Shown here piece after piece: positions 39,828 to 46,272 of a stretch of DNA of 46,529 nucleotides. The stretch lies in the IMG/VR virus record IMGVR_UViG_3300026457_000025, positions 1 through 46,529 of that record; one strand, given 5' to 3'. Position numbers and translations under genes: made by a program. The notes beneath the pieces are model-generated. The model saw only the letters and a program-made list of their open reading frames with translations, did no database searches and was not told where the DNA came from. The DNA is from a virus. The first letter of the stretch is position 1, and every line of letters starts with the position of its first letter.

Positions 39828-40010
39828 ATGCCTGACAGAGGTTACCTTTTCTTAAGCGACGATCAGCGACTTGATGTTGCAAGCTTGCTAACAACGCTTA
39901 AAGGTCTCGGTATTGTCCGAGATGAAACAGATTTTCAAAGGTTTGTCACTGGTTGTTTCTTCCGTGGTCTTTATGATTACAAAAGAGATCTAACTCGCAG
40001 CGACTGCTGA
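39828..40010 (+). CDS. small hypothetical protein downstream of operator-like palindrome
   Basis: 60 aa. FLSDDQRLDVASLLTTLKGLGIV and DFQRFVTGCFFRGLYDYKRDL, helical and soluble. Paired with the RHH gene by position; a regulator or its partner is possible. No family recognised. Confidence 0.58.
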   Translation: MPDRGYLFLSDDQRLDVASLLTTLKGLGIVRDETDFQRFVTGCFFRGLYDYKRDLTRSDC

Positions 40011-40076
40011 ACAACTAACCAAGAGAATCATTAAGACAATATAAATAATACGATAAACAATTGAATCCATTTGATC

Positions 40077-40112
40077 AAGCTACCAGTACTGCTGCGTAGC
40101 TTCATTTTATTT
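40077..40112 (+). terminator. possible terminator at start of a 374-base gene-free gap
   Basis: 7-pair stem AAGCTAC/GTAGCTT (40077-40102) followed by CATTTTATTTT. Confidence 0.5.
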
Positions 40113-40245
40113 TGCAAATAAATTTAGAAAAGCTTCTCTTGGAGAACGGCCCACCGCCACGTAAGAATATTAGATATATACAAAGTAATAACTATACCAA
40201 TAACACCTAACTAAATACATATGTACCATCCCATAGATAAAAAAA

Positions 40246-40378
40246 TGGACCGGGCACCACCCCAGTCCAGAATCTGCTTTGCACACACAGCCTTCAGGAT
40301 TCCTTTCTGAAGCTGCGTTGTCAGTCTAGTCAAGTCCCGCTAGTATGCGCAAGCAAACGGCGCAACCTCATTTGCACA
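40246..40378 (+). promoter_or_regulatory. gap 40011-40384: two hairpins and two TTTGCACA sites
   Basis: The rest of the gene-free gap holds a TGGAC/GTCCA hairpin with inner GGG/CCC (40246-40269), TTTGCACA (40278-40285), a CTTCAG/CTGAAG hairpin (40292-40312) and a second TTTGCACA (40371-40378), 6 bases before the ATG at 40385. The first half of the gap is AT-rich with no gene. Confidence 0.5.
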
Positions 40379-40384
40379 CCCACC

Positions 40385-40810
40385 ATGTCTCCATTTAATT
40401 TCCAGCCTGTTCAACTGCTTGAACTCTCCGACGCTGACACTCCGAGCATTGATGTGCAGGATGGACAGCTGATCCTCACCGCTCAACGTGGTGAAGAGAA
40501 GATCCGAATCACTGCTCCTCTGCGTCAGGTTCTTCCCCAGGTGGCAGCAACAACTGTCAAGGGTCCGTCTCGATTGAAAGGGCTTCACCTACCTGGTGGC
40601 GATAAGCGTGTTGGTGAGCTGAACGGCATGGCCAAGCTCAACGAACAAGCAGTTCGTGAAATCCGTCTCATGATCAGCGATCCGAAGTTTATCAAGAGCT
40701 TCCGCACACGCCACGCTCTCTGCTTAGAAATTGCTAAGGCTTATAACGTTCATCCCGCTACGGTGAAGAACGTTATTGATAACGTCAGCTGGAAGCACGT
40801 CAAGATCTAA
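40385..40810 (+). CDS. HTH DNA-binding protein
   Basis: 141 aa. The N-terminal ~70 residues are beta-like (SIDVQDGQLILTAQRGEEKIRITAPL). The C-terminal part GELNGMAKLNEQAVREIRLMI...LEIAKAYNVHPATVKNVIDNVSWKHVK is a helix-turn-helix like those found with NUMOD/HNH or regulator proteins (KLTE--VREIR---...IA--Y-V---T---I-----WKHV). No nuclease motif. Its stop and the next start share a base (TAATGG). Confidence 0.68.
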   Translation: MSPFNFQPVQLLELSDADTPSIDVQDGQLILTAQRGEEKIRITAPLRQVLPQVAATTVKGPSRLKGLHLPGGDKRVGELNGMAKLNEQAVREIRLMISDPKFIKSFRTRHALCLEIAKAYNVHPATVKNVIDNVSWKHVKI

Positions 40811-41202
40811 TGGAAAAGACTTACAGCATCTTGATCCAATTTGGTGATGGAAAGCCTGTAGCTTCTAAGATCAAAGCAAAGGATGGAGTCGATGCTCAGG
40901 ACAAAGCATTACGCTTAAACCCTGGTGCACGCTCCATCCGCATCACCGGTGTCTTAGAAGTCCACCTTCCAAAGCTAAAGCCTCTTCCTAAACCAAAACC
41001 AAAGGCTGCTGTTCATCCACTCTTTACAGATGTTGATGATGCAGTGGTTACGGATTACGTTAGGAACACTTCTCCTGATGTGCGGTTACAGATTTGTCAC
41101 CAGCTGCGGAAGGAAGGCCTGACCTATAAGGCCATCGCTAAACAATTGGATATGGGTGAGACAACAGTTCGCACCTGGATCAAAAACACACTGCCCTCCT
41201 AG
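40810..41202 (+). CDS. HTH protein, probable regulator
   Basis: 130 aa. N-terminal domain of beta/alpha type (YSILIQFGDGKPVASKIKAKDGVDAQDKALRL), a Pro/Lys linker (LPKLKPLPKPKPKAA) and a C-terminal HTH: LRKEGLTYKAIAKQLDMGETTVRTWI. Coupled to the preceding HTH gene, so they probably act together. Its TAG stop is in the loop of a terminator. Confidence 0.68.
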   Translation: MEKTYSILIQFGDGKPVASKIKAKDGVDAQDKALRLNPGARSIRITGVLEVHLPKLKPLPKPKPKAAVHPLFTDVDDAVVTDYVRNTSPDVRLQICHQLRKEGLTYKAIAKQLDMGETTVRTWIKNTLPS

Positions 41203-41214
41203 TGAGGGCTTTTT
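41193..41214 (+). terminator. intrinsic terminator carrying the stop codon in its loop
   Basis: GCCCTC-CTAGT-GAGGGC (41193-41209) followed by TTTTT. The loop contains the stop codon of the preceding gene, and TTTGCACA (41216-41223) starts 2 bases after the T run, 9 bases before the next ATG. Confidence 0.85.
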
Positions 41215-41232
41215 CTTTGCACATTTCACACC

Positions 41233-42813
41233 ATGGAATTCCGTCTTCCCACTGAACTTGCAAACAAACTGGTTGATTATGACCAGACCCTCAAACAAAT
41301 CAAACCCAAGAAGGAACCAAAAGAAGCCAGCACCAGGCTCAAGCGCAGAACAAAGCTAGCCTTCCCTTGTCCTGACATCTTCTTTGATCTCACAGTAGAT
41401 GAGATCCATGAGATCTACGAAGAGTTCTGCTTTCGCCCTGCTCCGATGCGTTATCACACGGTACGCAGCAATGTAAATCCCATGCTTACTCGTTATCTCG
41501 TTGCATGGGATAAGTGTTCACAAACTAAACAAGAGATCTGGTATTGCTGGAAGGTTGGTGATAAAGATTGTCCCATCATATTTAGAACATGGGATGAATC
41601 AGATCTAGATGATGAGTACCACGAATTCCGTGCTGATCAATCATTGAAAGCTTTAAATAAAGCTCAAGATAATCCTTTTACTGTTAGATATAAAGCAGAA
41701 CAAGAACGTTATGAAGCAGTCTCTTGTTTTATATCTGCTGTCTGTAATCAAGTTGAATTGCCTGAAATCAATAGAGCTTTACATGTAACAGGTAAATTAA
41801 ATATGTACGGTATTACTAAATTCTTTTATGAGATGTTTTTCTCTGCTAAAGATGAGCAATCTTTTTATCCTGCTCAGTGGTTATCAAAACAGAGAATGCA
41901 CGCTATGACTGAGTGCATGATTGATCTTAAAACAAATAGCACCATCATTAATAGTAAGTTTTACCAGAACGAAGTAAGAAAAGAAGCTAAGTGTTTAGAG
42001 GAAAAAGTATTAACTGGATATATTAATCCTCAGTCTCTTGTTCATAAACTAAGTTACATTTATTTGTTTCTTACTGTATTTCCTGATGAGTATGATCGTT
42101 CCATTAATCTTTATACTCAACTAAGTCAATATCATTTTTCTTCTCATTGGTCTACTTGGGCAATCTTTGATCGAATTACACGTGTAAGAATTGGATTTAG
42201 ATCTAAATTTATGCAGTGGTTTACTTCTAAAGTTACACCACAAATGTTTATCAATTGGATCCTTGAAGAAGTAGAAATTAAACAGAAGCGTGACTATGAC
42301 ACTACCATCCGCGACACAATGGAAATGTTGATTAAAGCTAGAGAACGAATTGATTACCTAAGTAATCCCAATCCTGAGTATCTCAAAAAACCTAAGCGCT
42401 GGCGTCTCCAGGAGGTTCATGATCATTACGTTGGCATCACTCTTCAGATGGATAACCAGATGAAGAATCTACCAACAGATTTGATTCCAGAACCAATTAC
42501 TTTTGAAACAGAGCTTGGAACCATCCGTATGTTCCAGCCTTCCACCAATCACGAGGTCATCCGCTGGGGTAAAGCAGTCCGTAACTGCGTTGGTTCAGCT
42601 GGCTATGACGAGCGAGTGCTCAAGCGCAGCGCTTTCCTTGTGTTTGCTGAACGCAACGAGAAGCCATGGCTAACCTCTTTGCTTACCCTCAACATGGGGA
42701 TGCTCCACGTGGGACAGACGGTCTCACCGTTCAATGCCAACCTAGAACCTGGTGAGCGCCAGGTGTATGAGCGGTGTTTACAGCAAGCCATTGGTATTAC
42801 TGAGCAACAGTAA
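41233..42813 (+). CDS. PcfJ-like protein
   Basis: 526 aa, largest gene of the right arm. The C-terminal ~90 residues (FQPSTNHEVIRWGKAVRNCVGSAGYDERVL, SAFLVFAERN, LTLNMGMLHVGQ, NANLEPGERQVYERCL) match the PcfJ domain of plasmids and phages (A--M-NCVGsY...). The function of PcfJ is unsettled. The body is helical and Trp/Tyr-rich. The middle third (about 41640-42330) uses markedly more A/T-ending codons than either end, hinting at a mosaic origin. Confidence 0.68.
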   Translation: MEFRLPTELANKLVDYDQTLKQIKPKKEPKEASTRLKRRTKLAFPCPDIFFDLTVDEIHEIYEEFCFRPAPMRYHTVRSNVNPMLTRYLVAWDKCSQTKQEIWYCWKVGDKDCPIIFRTWDESDLDDEYHEFRADQSLKALNKAQDNPFTVRYKAEQERYEAVSCFISAVCNQVELPEINRALHVTGKLNMYGITKFFYEMFFSAKDEQSFYPAQWLSKQRMHAMTECMIDLKTNSTIINSKFYQNEVRKEAKCLEEKVLTGYINPQSLVHKLSYIYLFLTVFPDEYDRSINLYTQLSQYHFSSHWSTWAIFDRITRVRIGFRSKFMQWFTSKVTPQMFINWILEEVEIKQKRDYDTTIRDTMEMLIKARERIDYLSNPNPEYLKKPKRWRLQEVHDHYVGITLQMDNQMKNLPTDLIPEPITFETELGTIRMFQPSTNHEVIRWGKAVRNCVGSAGYDERVLKRSAFLVFAERNEKPWLTSLLTLNMGMLHVGQTVSPFNANLEPGERQVYERCLQQAIGITEQQ

Positions 42814-42837
42814 GATAAAGCAACATTCATTGTTGCT

Positions 42838-43059
42838 ATGGAAACCTCCACTGATGCAGGTCTCACCGTTACCTTTGACGATGAGACCGGCGTTTTTTCT
42901 TTTGAATGGGATGAGGAGACTCATCCTGAGTACAACTTTATTAAAGATTTCACCGATGAAAGTTTTGCTACCATGATGCGCAACTACATGGAGAGCTTGG
43001 ATCTCCCTCCCAATGTCACGGAAGCCAGCGACGATTCAACCGAAGTTTCAGCCGGGTGA
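42838..43059 (+). CDS. small acidic cyanophage-type protein
   Basis: 73 aa. GLTVTFDDETGVFSFEWDEETHPEYNFI, an acidic beta-helix pattern seen in small cyanobacterial and cyanophage proteins, then a helix (SFATMMRNYMESL). Overlaps the next gene by 47 bases. Function unknown. Confidence 0.62.
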   Translation: METSTDAGLTVTFDDETGVFSFEWDEETHPEYNFIKDFTDESFATMMRNYMESLDLPPNVTEASDDSTEVSAG

Positions 43060-43333
43060 TCGGGTAGCAGAGCGCCCAAAAGCATCCCTCATCTCTGCTA
43101 TCCGCAAAGAAGCACGGGAGATTGTTAAAAAGTACACAGGTCACCGCCGTGGTGTTGTAGTTGGCAACACCATCAAGGTGTTGACTTCAAGCAATGGCCG
43201 CACCAGCAGGGTGTGCTACGTCAGCATCTTGTGGGACGGATTGAAAAGTCCTTCTGAACATTCACAGATGCGAATTTGTTTAGAAGAAGAGTACGACAAA
43301 ATCCGTCAGGATCACTATGCATTGACTGAGTAG
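43013..43333 (+). CDS. small basic protein, paralogue of 43878-44132
   Basis: 106 aa. FQPGDRVAERPKASL, GHRRGVVVGN, RVCYVSILWDGLKSPSEHSQMRICLEEEY suggest a small SH3/KOW-like barrel. The same order (VGDRV...GEVKGIF...WIQVLWDGAVRPSDHASQRLVFE) occurs in 43878-44132. Possible RNA or DNA binding; not proven. Confidence 0.62.
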   Translation: MSRKPATIQPKFQPGDRVAERPKASLISAIRKEAREIVKKYTGHRRGVVVGNTIKVLTSSNGRTSRVCYVSILWDGLKSPSEHSQMRICLEEEYDKIRQDHYALTE

Positions 43334-43354
43334 ATCTACACACTTCTCTTTCTC

Positions 43355-43669
43355 ATGACTGACAACAATCATCCGATTACTCCTCCGCCTGAGCTGTTAC
43401 GAGAATGGGTAGGCAGTCAGCACGGCTACCTCAATGCTGCCCGCTGGGGCGCTGATCAGGAGCTGGAGGCGTGCTGTGCGGACCTGCGAATGGTTCTTGG
43501 ACCCAACCAAGCTGATTGGCTGCGCTCCGTGCGCCGCCCCAAGCCGCCGAGCTTGAAGGAGCAGGCGTTAGGAGCCCTCTATGCCATAGCCACAGGGGCT
43601 GATGACACCAGAGAGTTTCACCAAGATCTGGAAACCATTAAGCAAGCTCTTGAATCCCTGCCCGATTAG
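43355..43669 (+). CDS. conserved cyanophage/picocyanobacterial HPITPPPEL protein
   Basis: 104 aa. HPITPPPELLREWV, ARWGADQELEACC, RRPKPPSLKEQALGAL, IKQALESLPD form a pattern I recognise from Synechococcus and cyanophage hypothetical proteins. It is the best single small-gene hint of a cyanobacterial host. Function unknown. Confidence 0.72.
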   Translation: MTDNNHPITPPPELLREWVGSQHGYLNAARWGADQELEACCADLRMVLGPNQADWLRSVRRPKPPSLKEQALGALYAIATGADDTREFHQDLETIKQALESLPD

Positions 43670-43683
43670 TCAACATCACTTCT

Positions 43684-43851
43684 ATGCGTAATTACTTTCT
43701 TGCCACACTCGCAATCCTTACCCTTGTGGTCGGATACGTATTTCTTCTGCAGTCTGCCAATGATCGCATTGAAGCCAGGTGTGCTGCCAATGGCGGTCAA
43801 GTGCTAACGCAACCTGGCGATGTGTCCAGATGTTTGCGCCCTGCCCAGTAG
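43684..43851 (+). CDS. small membrane/secreted protein (55 aa)
   Basis: ATG at 43684, TAG at 43849-43851. N-terminal membrane helix (NYFLATLAILTLVVGYVFLL) followed by a short extracytoplasmic tail with two Cys (EARCAANGGQVLTQPGD, SRCLRP). Fills the gap between two genes with matching spacing. Function unknown. Confidence 0.65.
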   Translation: MRNYFLATLAILTLVVGYVFLLQSANDRIEARCAANGGQVLTQPGDVSRCLRPAQ

Positions 43852-43877
43852 TCAGACCCACTTATCACTTTTCAATC

Positions 43878-44132
43878 ATGAGCGGCAACGCTAAGCGTGA
43901 GTTTAAAGTTGGTGACCGTGTTAAGTACAACAAGAAAGGAATGGCTGGTCCTCTTTCTAACAACAAACCACACCAAGTGTTTGCTCCACGGTTAGGAGAA
44001 GTGAAGGGCATCTTCATTAAAGAAGATGGCAAAGGTTACAAACGCAAGTGGATTCAGGTTCTCTGGGATGGAGCAGTACGCCCCAGTGATCACGCCAGTC
44101 AGCGGCTGGTGTTTGAGCATGAAGAATGTTGA
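43878..44132 (+). CDS. small basic protein, paralogue of 43013-43333
   Basis: 84 aa from the ATG at 43878. FKVGDRVKYNKKGMAGPL, RLGEVKGIFIKEDGKGYKRKWIQVLWDGAVRPSDHASQRLVFEHEE. Shares the VGDRV...V-WDG---PSDH-SQR order with the 43013 product. Confidence 0.62.
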   Translation: MSGNAKREFKVGDRVKYNKKGMAGPLSNNKPHQVFAPRLGEVKGIFIKEDGKGYKRKWIQVLWDGAVRPSDHASQRLVFEHEEC

Positions 44133-44171
44133 CTAACCCTGTAAGCTAGGTAACAACGAAGGAATGAACCA

Positions 44172-44825
44172 ATGAGCATTGTTGAACTTGTTTGGGCTAC
44201 ACCAGATGCTGAAGCACTGATCACTAAGATGGCACGCGTTTCAGCGCCAGCCAATGAGAACAACATGGAGACTGCTCCTAAGTTGCTCCGTTACTTAATC
44301 AAACATGCTCATTGGTCGCCATTTGAAATGGCAAACATGTGTATAGAGATTCATACAACTCGTGCAATCTCAGCCCAGATCATCCGTCACCGTTCATTTT
44401 CCTTTCAAGAATTTAGTCAGCGCTATGCAGATATCAATCTGTTAGGTTCAACTTACGTGCCGCACTTGCGTCGCCAGGATACAAAAAATAGGCAGAACTC
44501 TGTTGATGATCTTGATGCAGAGATGACCGGTCAATATTACCGGCGCATCAGTACTCTCTTTGAAGAAGCTGAGCATCTGTATAAAGAGATGGTGAGTTCT
44601 GGTGTAGCAAAAGAATGTGCACGTAACATTCTTCCGCTTGCATCTCCTACCCGTATTTATATGAATGGCTCCTTGCGTTCATGGATTACTTATATTGCTC
44701 TGCGCGAAAAGCACGGAACGCAGATGGAGCATATGCAAATTGCAAAAGATGCTAAGAAGATCTTCTGTGGTCAGTTTCCTACGATTGCAGAAGCTCTAGG
44801 TGGCTCTGAAGAATGGACCATCTAA
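44172..44825 (+). CDS. thyX: flavin-dependent thymidylate synthase
   Basis: 217 aa. RHRSFSFQEFSQRY (72-85) matches the ThyX signature RHRxxSxxExSxR. AHWSPFEMANM (46-56) and the C-terminal PTRIYMNGSLRSWITYIALR with HGTQMEHMQIA complete the family. It methylates dUMP to dTMP with FAD and methylene-folate, supplying dTTP for phage replication. It has a Shine-Dalgarno site (GAAGGA, 9 bases before the ATG), unlike most starts in this arm. Confidence 0.95.
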   Translation: MSIVELVWATPDAEALITKMARVSAPANENNMETAPKLLRYLIKHAHWSPFEMANMCIEIHTTRAISAQIIRHRSFSFQEFSQRYADINLLGSTYVPHLRRQDTKNRQNSVDDLDAEMTGQYYRRISTLFEEAEHLYKEMVSSGVAKECARNILPLASPTRIYMNGSLRSWITYIALREKHGTQMEHMQIAKDAKKIFCGQFPTIAEALGGSEEWTI

Positions 44826-44860
44826 AAGATAAAGTATAAAGATTAATAACATTTAATTAC

Positions 44861-44904
44861 CTGGGCACCGCAAGGGTAAGTCCCAGCTTTGTTGTATTTG
44901 CACA
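44861..44904 (+). promoter_or_regulatory. hairpin plus TTTGCACA boundary element
   Basis: CTGGG/CCCAG stem with an inner ACC/GGT stem (44861-44886), a T-rich tail, then TTTGCACA (44897-44904), 7 bases before the ATG at 44912. Confidence 0.5.
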
Positions 44905-44911
44905 CACCACG

Positions 44912-45856
44912 ATGGACAACAAACTACCCAAAGTTCCTGAGAAAGCTCTTGAAGCTTTGAAGGATGGCATTCAATCTGTTCTTGATTCTAAAGATTGGAC
45001 TGGTTTTCTTTCTGCTATTCGGTGCATACATGACTATAGTTTCAACAATAAGTTGTTGATTATGATGGCGCAACACAAGCGTGGATGGGCGTTTAGTCCA
45101 TTTGTTGCTGGCGCCAGGAAGTGGAACGACAAGTTCAATCGGCAACTTAAGAAAGGTGAGTTCACCAATCCCATCTGGATCCTTGCTCCAGTACTCATTA
45201 AGAAGACGGACGAGAATGGACAAGTCCTTTGTCGTGCGGATGGAACGCCTGAGCAAGTGCCAATTCGCTTTCGTGGGGTGAAGGTCTATGACCATCATCA
45301 AACAGAGGGAGATCCAATCCCTGAACCAGACACCACTGGCATGATGGCACAGCTAGAGGGAAACATCTCCTCCCATGTCATGGATGGTATGGTTGCCGTT
45401 GCTAAGCGCCGTAGCGTTGAGGTGCAGCGTTGTTCTGCAGCTGATCTTGGTGCTGCGCTAGGCCGCTGCTGGTTTGCCAATCAAGGGCGGGCCAGCAAGA
45501 TTGAGATCAGTTCAGAACTGAATGAGATCACTGCTGTCAGTGTCATGGCCCATGAGCTGGGTCACGCCATCCTCCACAACCGTGATGAGTACCAGGAACA
45601 TGACTCCTCCTCCATCAAAGAACTGGAAGCTGAGTCAGTTGCTTATCTGGTTTGTTCTCATTACGGCGTGGATCTTGGTTGTCGCAGCTTTCAGTACATT
45701 GTTCATCACAACACTGCGTCTGATGATGTCGTTGCAGATCTTTTGAAGTCAGGTGATCGGATCTTCCGTGCCTACGAGGAGATCATTAAGACCACTGATG
45801 AATACCTCACGACAGGGCCAGCTCCAGTGGAAGCTAAGATGCTGGCTGCTGTCTGA
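44912..45856 (+). CDS. ArdC-like antirestriction protein with metallopeptidase domain
   Basis: 314 aa. The N-terminal half (VPEKALEALKDGIQSVLDSK, DYSFNNKLLIMMAQ, VAGARKWNDKFNRQLKKGE, PIWILAPV) is the ArdC-type ssDNA-binding domain. The C-terminal half has HELGH (214-218) and the third ligand region LEAESVAYL (238-246), a zincin fold. ArdC homologues on plasmids guard incoming DNA from restriction. Presence with the PcfJ-like gene echoes plasmid mobility modules. Confidence 0.8.
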   Translation: MDNKLPKVPEKALEALKDGIQSVLDSKDWTGFLSAIRCIHDYSFNNKLLIMMAQHKRGWAFSPFVAGARKWNDKFNRQLKKGEFTNPIWILAPVLIKKTDENGQVLCRADGTPEQVPIRFRGVKVYDHHQTEGDPIPEPDTTGMMAQLEGNISSHVMDGMVAVAKRRSVEVQRCSAADLGAALGRCWFANQGRASKIEISSELNEITAVSVMAHELGHAILHNRDEYQEHDSSSIKELEAESVAYLVCSHYGVDLGCRSFQYIVHHNTASDDVVADLLKSGDRIFRAYEEIIKTTDEYLTTGPAPVEAKMLAAV

Positions 45857-45866
45857 GTTCAGATCA

Positions 45867-45890
45867 AGCCAGGCTTCACGAGGCCTGGCT
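45867..45890 (+). terminator. hairpin after ArdC-like gene
   Basis: AGCCAGGC-N8-GCCTGGCT, a perfect 8-pair stem, 10 bases past the stop. No U run follows. The base stretch after it (TCTAACCGCTTC) is also found after the stop at 38829. Confidence 0.6.
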
Positions 45891-45958
45891 CTAACCGCTT
45901 CTGAAGTGCGGGTAACGCCTCATGAAGTAAATCAAAAGGCAACGAAACTCTACCATTG

Positions 45959-46255
45959 ATGAAAGGTTTTGTCAGCTCAACGCAACCCACACGCACTGCT
46001 AGTTATTGGGTTGCCTGTTACTCAAAAGAAGATGAAGATGTTCCGATGGGTATTCACAAAAAAGTTTTGAAGTATAAGGTAGGACAGGATAAAGAGAAAC
46101 TTATTATTCGGTACTGCCACCAGTTGTTTGATCTCAACCGCACCATCTGGGATGTGCTTGTGCACCAGGGGCCATCAGAAGTTCCAGAACACGGCGATCA
46201 AGTCGTGATGCGCATGAGTCGTGATCAGTTCCGTGGCTCGACAATTGTTCGTTAA
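45959..46255 (+). CDS. hypothetical protein
   Basis: 98 aa from the ATG at 45959. Mixed alpha/beta (TASYWVACYSKEDEDVPMGI, LKYKVGQDKEKLIIRYCHQLFD, VHQGPSEVPEHGDQVVMRMS). Its 3' end overlaps the RNA promoter at 46238. No family recognised. Confidence 0.6.
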   Translation: MKGFVSSTQPTRTASYWVACYSKEDEDVPMGIHKKVLKYKVGQDKEKLIIRYCHQLFDLNRTIWDVLVHQGPSEVPEHGDQVVMRMSRDQFRGSTIVR

Positions 46256-46266
46256 TCCTTTATAAT
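46238..46266 (+). promoter_or_regulatory. near-consensus sigma-70 promoter of the terminal RNA
   Basis: TCGACA (46238-46243, five of six -35 bases) and TATAAT (46261-46266, exact -10) are 17 bases apart, the ideal spacing. The predicted start is about 46273. No other promoter in the window is this strong, and no protein-coding start follows within the visible sequence. Confidence 0.75.
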
Positions 46267-46272
46267 TTTTTT

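Noticed and set aside
44912-45856. ImmA/IrrE-type peptidase regulator because of HELGH
   Set aside because: The N-terminal half has the ArdC-type domain and no repressor gene is adjacent, so ArdC-like is the better reading.
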